Shown: positions 1-8,579 of the stretch, piece by piece
Layout of the letters: every line of letters begins with the position of its first letter
How positions within the stretch are numbered: position 1 is the stretch's first letter
Source: an uncultured Flammeovirgaceae bacterium
GTDB taxonomy: Bacteria > Bacteroidota > Bacteroidia > Cytophagales > Cyclobacteriaceae
Reading direction: 5' to 3'
NCBI GenBank assembly: GCA_937883755.1
Contig: CAKZYA010000022.1
Span: 1 to 64,000 of the forward strand
Length of the DNA: 64,000 nt
Translations under genes and position numbers: made by a program
Notes under the pieces: model-generated
What the model was told of the DNA's origin: nothing
What the model saw: only the letters and a program-made list of their open reading frames with translations
The model's database searches: none

Positions 1-143
1 AATGTCCTTCCTTTCGCATCTGTTTCTTTTATCGTTCTACCCTTGATTCGCATAATTAATCCTTGAGTATGTGATTGTTGGGGTGTCTTTTTTAGGGTAC
101 AATTCAGAAATAGTGCGGACAGGTTGGCGAAGTCAGTAGTCAT
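1..143 (-). CDS. N-terminal part of a flavodoxin/NADPH-dependent FMN reductase-like protein (runs off window)
   Basis: A leftward frame starts with ATG at 143 and stays open for 47 codons to the window edge. The N-terminus reads LSALFLNCTLKKTPQQSHTQ. This resembles the first beta strand and phosphate-binding loop of flavodoxin-like NAD(P)H:FMN oxidoreductases, which reduce flavin and carry FMN at this loop. The residues after HTQGL (a basic stretch, RIKGRTIKETDAKGR) do not look like the expected amphipathic helix, so the gene may be divergent or damaged just outside the window. It is divergent from the lipoprotein gene at 342 and would share the 200-bp spacer with it. The family call rests on a short segment only. 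Confidence 0.45.
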   Translation of the reverse strand, partial: MTTDFANLSALFLNCTLKKTPQQSHTQGLIMRIKGRTIKETDAKGRT

Positions 144-341
144 GATTTTCTAATTCTATAAAGCATTTAAGTCAAAATGATATGCTCATAAATATCTGAT
201 TGACAGAGTTTTATGTAATATTTTTGCTTTTCTTTCCAAATAACTATTGTAGTTAATGAAAATAAATTTGAAAAAAAAGTAGGGTGTTCTGAAGGTTATA
301 CGGTGTAAGAATAAAGTGTATTCACCAAAAACCGATTAAAA

Positions 342-1244
342 ATGAGAAAGCTAAAGTTATCATTGTTCTTTTTAACCTGCTTGTCGGCAACTGGACTGTT
401 TTATTCCTGCGATGATGAAGTCAGTGAAAATGGGATGACTCCTTCGTTGGATGATTCAGGTTTAATTGAGGCGATTATTTCGTCTACTAACAAGCAATTA
501 ATTTCTGCCGAAGTTTTACCTTCAAGCGCGATTACCGCTATTGATGAGAACTACTCCGAAGATTTTATTTCAACGGCTCAGTTTGCTCCCGAATTGGGAT
601 ATGAAGTGGATTTACAACGAACCCAGGGTGCCTGGCTGGGCGAACGTTCACAACTCTACTTTGATACCAATGGGCGCGAACTACAGACGGAGGATGAAGC
701 CGTAGAAAGAGGAGAACGACCCATGCGGAAAAGAAGACACCGACGGTCTAGTATGCGGGATTGCTTCGAGTTTGTATTTCCGCTGTCTGTCAATATGCCC
801 GATGAGAGCACGATCACGCTGGAAAGCGGAAGTGACTGGCAAGAAGTGCGAATCTGGCACCAGGAAAATCCTGATGTTGACGGTCGTCCGGCCTTTGTTT
901 ATCCGATTGAAGTAGTATTTGAAGGAGAGAATCTGGTGATCAACAATGAGGATGAAATGCATAGTCTGAGATTGACTTGTAGGGAAGATAGTAGAAAGCC
1001 TCGATGCTTCGAACCGGTGTTCCCGTTTACACTTACCATGCCCGATGGTAGCACCATTACGCTGGAATCTGAAGAAGATAAGGCTGAAGTAAGAGCGTGG
1101 CACGAGGCCAATCCGGACGTGAAAGAGCGGGCAACGATGGTTTTTCCCATCGAAATTTTATACACCAATGGTGAAACCGTGACAATCAACAGTGCGGAAG
1201 AACTTCGAGAAGTGAAAGTCGCTTGTCGGGACAGTCAGGAATAA
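342..1244 (+). CDS. Lipoprotein with two copies of a Cys-bounded repeat
   Basis: I do not recognise the family. The 300-residue product starts with a lipoprotein signal (hydrophobic residues 5-20, lipobox LFYSC, lipidated Cys23), so it should be anchored in an envelope membrane. Residues 24-120 are acidic and are followed by a very basic patch around 127-139. The C-terminal half is a tandem duplication. Residues 141-213 and 222-295 both begin CFE.VFP, contain MPD.STITLES, a WH..NPDV motif and .P.IEI.../.PIEV..., and end in Cys-Arg. The paired cysteines at the ends of each unit suggest a disulphide or metal site per repeat (inference). It precedes the sigma/anti-sigma/receptor genes but is separated from them by a hairpin, so it is probably a separate transcript. 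Confidence 0.85.
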   Translation: MRKLKLSLFFLTCLSATGLFYSCDDEVSENGMTPSLDDSGLIEAIISSTNKQLISAEVLPSSAITAIDENYSEDFISTAQFAPELGYEVDLQRTQGAWLGERSQLYFDTNGRELQTEDEAVERGERPMRKRRHRRSSMRDCFEFVFPLSVNMPDESTITLESGSDWQEVRIWHQENPDVDGRPAFVYPIEVVFEGENLVINNEDEMHSLRLTCREDSRKPRCFEPVFPFTLTMPDGSTITLESEEDKAEVRAWHEANPDVKERATMVFPIEILYTNGETVTINSAEELREVKVACRDSQE

Positions 1245-1292
1245 AGTTTGTGGTATTTAATTCTTGATAGTAGACAGAGGGAGAATACCGCT

Positions 1293-1318
1293 GCGGCACG
1301 ATCATCTCATCGTGCCGC
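1293..1318 (+). terminator. Rho-independent-type hairpin after the lipoprotein gene
   Basis: A perfect 10-bp stem (GCGGCACGAT at 1293-1302 and ATCGTGCCGC at 1309-1318) closes a 6-nt loop and is followed by TTTAAAAAC. The GC-rich stem, its position 48 nt after the stop codon and 18 nt before the TTG start of the sigma factor support a terminator. The U-tract is short, so it could also be an attenuating hairpin in front of the sigma gene. Confidence 0.7.
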
Positions 1319-1335
1319 TTTAAAAACTCATTAAT

Positions 1336-1836
1336 TTGACTCGGGAAGAACTAAAAAAGTGTTTTAATCAGTGGTTTGATGAGTTACGTAATTACGTGAC
1401 CTACCGCTGCTGCGATGCTGAATTAGCCACCGATATTGTGCAGGAGGCCTACGTTAAGATTTGGGAGAAAAATATACAGTATCATCCCCAGAAAACCAGA
1501 GGACTGTTATACAAAATAGCCAATGATCTTTGGGTGTCTCACTACCGGAAATCTCATTCTGAAGCAAAATACCGATTATCGTTATCCCTGGATCAAGACA
1601 GTAACGACACCGAAAACCAACTATATTATCAGGAGCTGAAAGCACAGTACGAAAAAGCATTAGCGAGACTGCCAGAGAAAAAGCGGGTTGTCTTTCTGAT
1701 GAACCGGATGGATGAGATGACATATTCGGAAATTGCCGATCGGCTCAATATTTCGGTGAAAGCCGTAGAAAAAAGAATCACTCAGGCACTACAGGAATTG
1801 CGAAAAATACTAAATCATGAAAAATCGGAAGTATGA
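1336..1836 (+). CDS. ECF RNA polymerase sigma factor (FecI-like)
   Basis: The 166-residue protein has the two-domain ECF layout. Region 2 is near residues 15-75 (AELATDIVQEAYVKIWE, the core-binding segment, then LLYKIANDLWVSHYRK). Region 4 is near 100-160 (LARLPEKKRVVFLMNRMDEMTYSEIADRLNISVKAVEKRI, a helix-turn-helix for the -35 element). It should direct RNA polymerase to the adjacent receptor gene under control of the FecR protein encoded next to it. The start is TTG; no in-frame ATG lies nearby. Its 3' end overlaps the fecR gene by 20 bp, which points to translational coupling. Length is normal for the family. Confidence 0.93.
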   Translation: MTREELKKCFNQWFDELRNYVTYRCCDAELATDIVQEAYVKIWEKNIQYHPQKTRGLLYKIANDLWVSHYRKSHSEAKYRLSLSLDQDSNDTENQLYYQELKAQYEKALARLPEKKRVVFLMNRMDEMTYSEIADRLNISVKAVEKRITQALQELRKILNHEKSEV

Positions 1837-2704
1837 CAAAAATTTAACCCCTGAGCAGGAAAAGGAGCTGCTTTCCCGGCTAGAACTGCCCTACAGCCGT
1901 TCCAAAGAAGATGTGTGGAATTCATTGGAAAAAACCATTGCTGAAAATGAAGAAACGGCTCTACCAACTGTTGGAGAGGCTACCAAAACTATTTCGGTCA
2001 ACTGGTTTGCCTGGAGTACGGCCGCAGCCATTGTTCTCCTGCTGGGTGTAGGGCTTTTCGCCCGATTTTACACCGCAGATGTAAAGGTAGCTGCGGGTGA
2101 ATTTACCAGTGCAACCCTCCCTGACGGTTCCGTTGTACACCTAAATGCTGAATCTGCTATTTCTTACGCTCCCTACTGGTGGTTTATGCAGCGAGAAGTT
2201 ACGCTGGAGGGAGAAGCATATTTTGAAGTGACTAAAGGTAGCAAGTTTAGTGTCCTTTCTAATTTGGGAACCACCAGTGTTTTAGGCACCAGTTTTAACA
2301 TTTACTCCCGAAATAACGATTATGAGGTTTTTTGTACCACCGGAAAAGTGAGGGTGTCGGCAGCAGCAACCAAGCCGGTGATTCTGGAACCCGGCGACTT
2401 TGTAGTACTGGACGAGGCTGGTCGGCTTCAACCGAAAATCAATAAGGCAGAAACGCCCGTACTCTCCTGGAGATTGAATAAGTTTACCTACAACACTACC
2501 CCACTTTCCAAAGTGATCGAGGATCTTCAGCGGCAGTACGGTATCACGATTGACCCTCAAATAGAAAATATTAACCAATACCACTACACCGGCTTATTCC
2601 AGCGAAGCGTGACGGTAGAGGAAGCCCTGGAAATTGTTTGCCTTAGCTTTGGTCTGACTTTTGAAAAAGTATCGGATAGTACGTACATTATCACAGATCA
2701 CTGA
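1817..2704 (+). CDS. FecR-family anti-sigma factor
   Basis: This 295-residue protein is the likely membrane partner of the sigma factor it overlaps. The N-terminal 60 residues are cytoplasmic and would hold the sigma factor. One transmembrane segment lies at about residues 66-84. The periplasmic part has the FecR domain (TLPDGSVVHLNAESAISY, VTLEGEAYFEV, VLGTSFNIYSR, GKVRVS) at about 95-200 and a DUF4974-type C-terminal domain (FTYNTTPLSKVIEDLQRQYGITI...) that is thought to contact the receptor STN domain. The receptor gene starts 21 nt downstream, giving the standard order of a cell-surface signalling unit. Confidence 0.92.
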   Translation: MKNRKYDKNLTPEQEKELLSRLELPYSRSKEDVWNSLEKTIAENEETALPTVGEATKTISVNWFAWSTAAAIVLLLGVGLFARFYTADVKVAAGEFTSATLPDGSVVHLNAESAISYAPYWWFMQREVTLEGEAYFEVTKGSKFSVLSNLGTTSVLGTSFNIYSRNNDYEVFCTTGKVRVSAAATKPVILEPGDFVVLDEAGRLQPKINKAETPVLSWRLNKFTYNTTPLSKVIEDLQRQYGITIDPQIENINQYHYTGLFQRSVTVEEALEIVCLSFGLTFEKVSDSTYIITDH

Positions 2705-2725
2705 AAAGTAAGTTCCTAAGTATTT

Positions 2726-5197
2726 GTGCTCTTCCAATTATCAAGATATTCACTTTGCCTGCCGCTACTGATTGCGCTTGCATCGACTGATTTGTTTAGC
2801 CAGTCGGTACAGCTCAATTATTCGGAAGAGCCACTCAACGAGATTTTACTGGATCTGAATGACCGATACGGTGTGCAGGTTTCCATTAACTCTAACCTAT
2901 CGGCAAAATGTCTTATAACCCTCACCCAAAGTTTTTCATCAATAGACGTAGCGTTGCAGACGCTGGCCGACCAATGCCAGTTGGAACTGAACCAGATCAG
3001 TCAGGTTTACACTTTTCGTGAGAAACCAATTAGTGCGTCAAGCGAAATTGGGGCAACTTCTCATCTCTTTCAGGGAAAAGTAGTTGAGAAGGATTCTAGA
3101 GAACCGCTGCCCTTTGGTAGCATTCAACTTTCTGATCGTATTGTGACTACAGATGAAAACGGTCAATTTTCCTTCAAGTCACTGAACCAGCAAGAGAGAT
3201 TTCTTATGCAGTACTTGGGGTACACTGCTTTAGATTCATTGCTGATGAATGGTATTGATCTGACCTTAACTTTGGAGCCGGAAGTGATGGAGTTAGAAGA
3301 AGTAGTTATTCAAGGTGATAGTGAAGTTCCGGCAACGTATACCGGAAAGGAAGCCGGACGCATCAAATTTACCAATGTGAACAATAACCTGGTGCCCGGC
3401 ATCAGCCACAACCTAATTTTCAATAATCTGCGTCTGTACCCCGGAATTATGGCGGCGGGTGAGCCGATTGCCGATTTTGTGATTTGGGGTTCTTACGCCG
3501 GTCAGAATCATGCCATTTACGACGGTATCAGCTTATTCAATAGCTGGGGAATCAATTACGACATTGGGCGGATAAATCCCCATATGATTAAGAATGTGGA
3601 AGTGTATAAGGGAGGTTATAATGTACCCATTGGCGACCGAATTGGTGGAGTGGTTCTAATTGATGCGAAAGCGGGCGACCGCGAGCAGCTACGAAGTGAG
3701 GCGAGTATTACCAATCAACTCGCTAGTGCCTATCTGAACATTCCGTTGTTCAGTGGTTCATCAGCCCTACAAATTGCCGCCCGTAAAACGTATTTCTCTT
3801 TTTTAGACTGGTCGAGCAATTATGAGGGTGAGCGGGATTTCATTGTACCCAACTACGATTACAGCGATATCAACCTAAAATTCACCTCAGCCCTGAGCAA
3901 TACCCACCGCTTGGAAGTTAGTGCCATTGCCAGCCAGGATTCTTATAATGGACAGATACGAAGCCGGCAGCGGCGGGGGCTGATTGAAGATACAAACGTG
4001 AATTCGGTGCAAAGGGGAGTTTCACTGAAGTACACCAAAAGATGGCGCCAGGGAGGTTTTTCTGCTATTGATTTTTCGCACAGTTTCTATAGTCCTGAAG
4101 CAACCAACAGTTACTTTATTGAAGACCAGTCGGCAGTTGACCAACGCCTTCAGTCCTGGCTCTGGACTAACCCGGTGCAGGAATCCACCGCCAAGTTTAC
4201 CCAGACATTTCCGGCCTCTAAGTATCATCAGCTACGGGCAAATGTAGGGTGGGTTACTAATCAAACGGAGCAGCAGGTAGGTGAGGGGCAACGGTTTATT
4301 CGTAATACTTCCGAAAGCCTAGAGAGGTTTTCTGGCTACCTTCACGATCAGATTCAGTGGAGTCAGCGTTTCTCTTTGCAATTGGGGGTAAAAGCCGACC
4401 TGCCGATTGCCACTAACCGCTTATATCTTCAACCTCGGATCAATGGCGAGTACCGCATTACTGAGCAGTGGAATGCGCATGTTGGCTGGGGAATCTATAA
4501 TCAATTCATCACCCGAAACTCCCTCATCGACGAACTCGGAAACCGGGCTGACATCTGGGAGATTGCTGATGATGATATGGCCCCGGTACCGGAATCAGTA
4601 CATCATGTACTGGGAATTTCTTACCTCACTGGTCTTTTTGATTTTGCCATCGAGGGATACTACAAGAATGAGAGTGGATTTAGCCGCTATTTTATTGGTC
4701 GGAATGCTGAAGCCGTCCAAATAGAAGGTAGCGCCCAAGCGATAGGGCTGGATGTGTTTCTTAGAAAGAAACTACGTCAGCACGAATTTAGATTAGCCTA
4801 TTCTTTAGGGCGAGTCAGAGAGCAATTTGAGCGAGGGCGAAATGTTTCCGTTTACCTCTTGGCTCCCCAGAGCCAGCAACACGAAATTAAAACATCAGCT
4901 ACCTTTAATTTTTACCCCATTAGTCTTTCGCTCGTGCATGTTCATGGTTCGGGCTTCCCGAATACCACCATTCGCCGCAACACTGAAGACTTTGCGATCT
5001 ATGCGCGAACTGATCTGGCTTTACAATATTCAGTTAATGCCAAGTACCTAAAGTTTGATACTGGACTTTCGGTACTTAACCTGTTCAATCAAAGAAACAT
5101 ACGCCTCAATCAATCGGTGAATGTACCCGATGGTCAGGTGATTAATACGCTGGGTATTCCGTTTACTCCTACACTCTACCTGAATGTTAGATTCTAA
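2726..5197 (+). CDS. TonB-dependent outer-membrane receptor with STN signalling domain
   Basis: The 823-residue protein has a signal peptide (to about residue 25, cleavage near LFS-Q), an STN/secretin-type domain (about 28-100, PLNEILLDLNDRYGVQVSIN), a carboxypeptidase-like beta-sandwich (about 115-190, FQGKVVEKDSREPLPFGSIQ), a plug domain with the usual EVYKGGYNVPIGDRIGGVV segment, and a long barrel ending in the terminal aromatic signature YLNVRF. It should import a nutrient or siderophore with TonB energy and signal to FecR. The substrate cannot be read from the sequence. A GTG start fits the hydrophobic leader. No SusD-like partner follows; the next gene is convergent and only 2 bp away. 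Confidence 0.9.
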   Translation: MLFQLSRYSLCLPLLIALASTDLFSQSVQLNYSEEPLNEILLDLNDRYGVQVSINSNLSAKCLITLTQSFSSIDVALQTLADQCQLELNQISQVYTFREKPISASSEIGATSHLFQGKVVEKDSREPLPFGSIQLSDRIVTTDENGQFSFKSLNQQERFLMQYLGYTALDSLLMNGIDLTLTLEPEVMELEEVVIQGDSEVPATYTGKEAGRIKFTNVNNNLVPGISHNLIFNNLRLYPGIMAAGEPIADFVIWGSYAGQNHAIYDGISLFNSWGINYDIGRINPHMIKNVEVYKGGYNVPIGDRIGGVVLIDAKAGDREQLRSEASITNQLASAYLNIPLFSGSSALQIAARKTYFSFLDWSSNYEGERDFIVPNYDYSDINLKFTSALSNTHRLEVSAIASQDSYNGQIRSRQRRGLIEDTNVNSVQRGVSLKYTKRWRQGGFSAIDFSHSFYSPEATNSYFIEDQSAVDQRLQSWLWTNPVQESTAKFTQTFPASKYHQLRANVGWVTNQTEQQVGEGQRFIRNTSESLERFSGYLHDQIQWSQRFSLQLGVKADLPIATNRLYLQPRINGEYRITEQWNAHVGWGIYNQFITRNSLIDELGNRADIWEIADDDMAPVPESVHHVLGISYLTGLFDFAIEGYYKNESGFSRYFIGRNAEAVQIEGSAQAIGLDVFLRKKLRQHEFRLAYSLGRVREQFERGRNVSVYLLAPQSQQHEIKTSATFNFYPISLSLVHVHGSGFPNTTIRRNTEDFAIYARTDLALQYSVNAKYLKFDTGLSVLNLFNQRNIRLNQSVNVPDGQVINTLGIPFTPTLYLNVRF

Positions 5198-5199
5198 GC

Positions 5200-6726
5200 C
5201 TAGGGCAAAGGCTGAGCTAAAATACTCAGATAGGTTTCGATACCACGGGTCAGATTGCCCAACCGCAGGTTTTCGTTAGGACTGTGCTGGTTGTTATCGG
5301 GGTTAACGGTGGGCACTATCACCGCGGGAATACCCAGCGTATTTACGAAAGGGGCGATGGGTACGGAACCGCCGGTAGTGCGAATCTTGATGGGAGACTC
5401 GCCAAAATGATGGGTCAAAGCCGCCGAAAGCCAGTTTCCTACTTCACTATCCAGCTTAGTACGAAAGGCCGGATACGATATTTGAGAACGGAAAAAAGCG
5501 ATTTTGGGGTAGGTAGACCGTTCTTCATCGGTTGGTAAGCTGTCTACCAGGTGATAGCTCTGTTGCTCAACGTGCTCTCTCACTAGCCGAACCAGCCGTT
5601 CGGGATCGCTCTCCATCACCAGCCGAATATCAATCTCAGCAGTAGCCGTACTAGGCACAATGGTGCGCACCCGCTGAGCTACCCAACCAGACGAAAGTCC
5701 CCGAATATTGAGTGATGGATACTGCAAAGCTTCCTGATAGGTTTCGCCTACTTTATCAGTTTCAGCAATGCCTAATTGTTGTTGAATGGCCGTTTCGTCA
5801 TCAGGCACCTGCTGCAATATATTCTTGGTATCTTCGCTGAGGTTAATCCCGTCGTAAAAGCCCAGAATGGTGACTTTACCCCGTTCATCCTTCATGGAAG
5901 CCAACAAATGACTTAGACGGAAGCCCGGGTTGGGTGCATAATTTCCGTAGTGACCGCTATGCTGGGGAACCCTCGGACCGTATACGGTCAGGGTAATGGT
6001 AGCAATGCCTCGGGCTCCGAACTTCAGCGTAGGTTGATTAGAGATATGAGGCGGTCCGTCGTAAATGATCAGCATATCAGCCGCCAGTGCTTCTTGATGC
6101 ACTTTTACAGCAGCCGGAAGGTGAGGTGAGCCTAGTTCTTCCTCAAAATCGATAATTACCTTGATATTATAATTGGGAGTAAACCCAGCTTGTTCCATAG
6201 CGTCTAATGCTGCCAAAAACATAATGATGGGGCCTTTGGCATCCGAGGCGGATCGAGCAAAAACTCGCCAATCTTGGTAGTCGGCCTTAGGAGCTAACTG
6301 CTTCCAGTCCATTTCCTGCCAACTACCATCTTCGGTCTGGGTTTTAAGCACTGGAGTAAAGGGGTGAGACTGATTCCAACGAGTAGGATCGACAGGTTGC
6401 CCATCAGCTTGTAGATATATTAAAACCGTTTTACCTGAGGGGGCAAATTGACGTTCAGCTAACAGTAGTGGAATGCTACCTTTGGTAGACAGTCGTGTGG
6501 TCTGAAACTGGCGACTGTGGAAAGCGCTATCCAACCAAGTAATATTGGGTTCAATATCATCTGGATAATGAGCATCATTGGGTAAACTGAGTAATGCTCT
6601 AAAATCATTCCAGGCGGTTGGTAGTTGCTGCTGGGTTAGGTTTTCAATTTGTTGGGGAGATAGCGACTGGGAAGGAGAATCAGTCCATATCCAAAAGAGA
6701 AGAAGTAGAAGGTAGGCTATTTTCAT
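5200..6726 (-). CDS. Secreted M20-family metallopeptidase-like hydrolase
   Basis: The 508-residue protein has a signal peptide (hydrophobic residues 3-14) and the M20 dipeptidase layout: a catalytic domain interrupted by a lid/dimerisation domain that begins near residue 235 (PTLKFGARGIATITL). Visible metal and catalytic positions are Asp162 in SDAKGP, the Glu195-Glu196 pair in IIDFEEELGSPH, and a C-terminal His in NNQHSPNEN. The segment that normally reads GHYDVQPVDP reads LQADGQPVDP here, so the usual first metal-ligand His is Gln106 while Asp108 is kept. It may therefore bind metal differently, or belong to a Bacteroidota subfamily. It probably trims peptides in the periplasm. The gene is convergent with the receptor and sits 12 nt after the small acidic-protein gene, so those two are likely co-transcribed. 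Confidence 0.85.
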   Translation of the reverse strand: MKIAYLLLLLFWIWTDSPSQSLSPQQIENLTQQQLPTAWNDFRALLSLPNDAHYPDDIEPNITWLDSAFHSRQFQTTRLSTKGSIPLLLAERQFAPSGKTVLIYLQADGQPVDPTRWNQSHPFTPVLKTQTEDGSWQEMDWKQLAPKADYQDWRVFARSASDAKGPIIMFLAALDAMEQAGFTPNYNIKVIIDFEEELGSPHLPAAVKVHQEALAADMLIIYDGPPHISNQPTLKFGARGIATITLTVYGPRVPQHSGHYGNYAPNPGFRLSHLLASMKDERGKVTILGFYDGINLSEDTKNILQQVPDDETAIQQQLGIAETDKVGETYQEALQYPSLNIRGLSSGWVAQRVRTIVPSTATAEIDIRLVMESDPERLVRLVREHVEQQSYHLVDSLPTDEERSTYPKIAFFRSQISYPAFRTKLDSEVGNWLSAALTHHFGESPIKIRTTGGSVPIAPFVNTLGIPAVIVPTVNPDNNQHSPNENLRLGNLTRGIETYLSILAQPLP

Positions 6727-6738
6727 TGAGGTAGAGAA

Positions 6739-7047
6739 TCATTGTGAATTGTCATCATCGTCTTCTTCGCCGTCAAACTCCGTATCAGGCGAGAAATCAC
6801 TACGTAGTGTGCCATCATCATCATAATCGTCATCGTCCTCAATAATTTGTCGGGCTTCTAGTACCGTCATACGGATGAGATAGTAAATTTCTTCAGTCTC
6901 AAAGGGAAGAGCCGATACCTTATTTCCTTCCCGATTGGTGAAAGTGATCAGGTTCTCTTCAAAGCCATAGGGATACTCTACTTTTACCCGTTCAATAATT
7001 TCTGCGGGTAGGTTGTCGTAGTCTTTAACGATGCGCTTTTTATCCAT
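6739..7047 (-). CDS. Small acidic protein of unknown function
   Basis: This 102-residue cytoplasmic protein has an ordered N-terminal part (VKDYDNLPAEIIERVKVEYPYGFEENLITF, then KVSALPFETEEIYYLIRMTV) and a highly acidic tail from residue 70 with runs of Asp. It lacks a signal peptide and membrane segments. Similar short acidic proteins occur widely in Bacteroidota, but I know of no assigned function. The gene lies 12 nt upstream of the M20 peptidase gene in the same direction. Confidence concerns the gene call only. Confidence 0.75.
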   Translation of the reverse strand: MDKKRIVKDYDNLPAEIIERVKVEYPYGFEENLITFTNREGNKVSALPFETEEIYYLIRMTVLEARQIIEDDDDYDDDGTLRSDFSPDTEFDGEEDDDDNSQ

Positions 7048-7241
7048 ACAATGGCTAATTTACGTTGAAGTTAAATGCTGAAGCATTTTAAAAACACTAA
7101 CTGAGAAAAACAACTAAATTATTGTTCTTGGTACTGTCATCGTTCTAAACCTATGACATGTGGATAACTACAACTTAATTGGTAAACTTTCTTTACTAAA
7201 TATCTTTTGTAAATTGTAAGTGACTACTAACCAATAAGCCT

Positions 7242-8576
7242 TTGTCGCTGCCTACTAAGTTTCTAGAGCGAGTTGCCTATTATAGCCAGGAACCTATGAT
7301 GGAACTTAACCAGTATGGCGAATTACAACACGTAAACCGGGCAGCTGAGCAGTTTTTTACTCTCTCTGATGATAAACAGTCTCACTTTTCTAATCTGGGC
7401 CTTCTTACATTAGAAGGTGAGGTGCTGGATTGGAAATTTTTGCTTCAGAATCTGACCTACTTACCCAAGTTTGTAAGATATTTGGCTGAGTCTCACCGTA
7501 AATCTTATCTTTTTTCACTCTCGATCGAGGTGCTAGAAGTAGAATCAGCTCTCAATTATTTTTTACGGCTCAGTCCAATACCCACTCACAGTGATGATAT
7601 TGAAACCTTTCGCTTAGCGGAAGAAAAGTTTTATAAAGCATTCCATCTCAGTCCCGATGCTATTAGTATTACTCGACTTGCCGATGGCATGTTTCTGGAG
7701 GTGAACGAAGGATTTGTTCACCTGACCGGGTACCAGCGTGAAGAGCTGATTGGTAAAACGGTGTTGGATATTAAGATGTGGTATTCCCCCGAAGAGCGAG
7801 AAGAGATGAGAAAGGAGTTGGAACAGGAGGGAAAAAGCCTTAGGGAGGCAGTATACCGGATTAAAAGTGGGGAACTAGCGGAAGGGCAAATTAACTCGCG
7901 TGTAATCAATATTAACGGTGCACTATGCCAAATTAATGTGGTACGTGATCTGCGCGAGCAGAAAAAGGGTGAGCGAGCACTACGTGAGCGGGAAAAGCAG
8001 CTGCAAATAGTAAACCGAGCTACGAGTGATGCTATTTGGGACTGGAATTTAGTAAACGACAACTTGGTCTGGAATGACGGACTGGAGCGTATTTTTGGTT
8101 ATACTCCGAACCAAGTTGATCCCACAATACAGTGGTGGGAAGACAGAATCCATAAGGAAGATCGCAAGCGGGTTATAGAACGTATAAAGATATTTATTCA
8201 GAAGAGGGAAGAAAACTGGTTTGATAAATACCGCTTTTTGCGTAGCGATGGTTCCTACGCTTACGTGTACGATAAGGGAGGTATTATTCTAAACGAAGAC
8301 CAGCAGTCGGTTCGTATGGTAGGGGGGATGGTGGATATTACCGCTCGCGTACTTGCCGAAGAAAGCCTACTTATGCGGAATCGGCAGATTGCAGAATACG
8401 CTTTTTTTAATTCTCATAAAGTACGGTCGCCGCTGAGCCGATTGCTGGGATTAGCCGCTCTATTACAGGAGGGTCTTGCGCCAGATAGTGAGCAGCAGGA
8501 GTTGATAGCAAAAGTTCGACTGGCAGCCGAAGAGATCGACGAAATGATCAAAGAAATTACCAAGATTTTCTACTAA
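7242..8576 (+). CDS. Multi-PAS sensor protein ending in a kinase-like DHp segment
   Basis: The 444-residue protein has no signal peptide or membrane segment. A degenerate PAS unit near residues 10-115 is followed by a clear PAS domain at about 125-245 (FHLSPDAISITRLADGMFLEVNEGFVHLTGYQREELIG) with a PAC tail, then a PAS_3-type domain at about 255-370 (SDAIWDWNLVNDNLVWNDGLERIFGY). The last 70 residues resemble a histidine-kinase DHp helix (FFNSHKVRSPLSRLLGLAALL with a His in H-box context). The protein stops there and no ATP-binding domain follows. It may be a phosphoacceptor, a dimerisation partner or a truncated kinase. A TTG start at 7242 is used; ATG at 7296 is the alternative and would lose the first 18 residues. 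It is convergent with the next gene (3 bp apart). Confidence 0.85.
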   Translation: MSLPTKFLERVAYYSQEPMMELNQYGELQHVNRAAEQFFTLSDDKQSHFSNLGLLTLEGEVLDWKFLLQNLTYLPKFVRYLAESHRKSYLFSLSIEVLEVESALNYFLRLSPIPTHSDDIETFRLAEEKFYKAFHLSPDAISITRLADGMFLEVNEGFVHLTGYQREELIGKTVLDIKMWYSPEEREEMRKELEQEGKSLREAVYRIKSGELAEGQINSRVININGALCQINVVRDLREQKKGERALREREKQLQIVNRATSDAIWDWNLVNDNLVWNDGLERIFGYTPNQVDPTIQWWEDRIHKEDRKRVIERIKIFIQKREENWFDKYRFLRSDGSYAYVYDKGGIILNEDQQSVRMVGGMVDITARVLAEESLLMRNRQIAEYAFFNSHKVRSPLSRLLGLAALLQEGLAPDSEQQELIAKVRLAAEEIDEMIKEITKIFY

Positions 8577-8579
8577 GCC

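Noticed and set aside
681-1103. 140-residue leftward frame opposite the repeat lipoprotein
   Set aside because: It is antisense to a gene with a clear lipobox and internal protein repeat; its codon pattern mirrors that gene.
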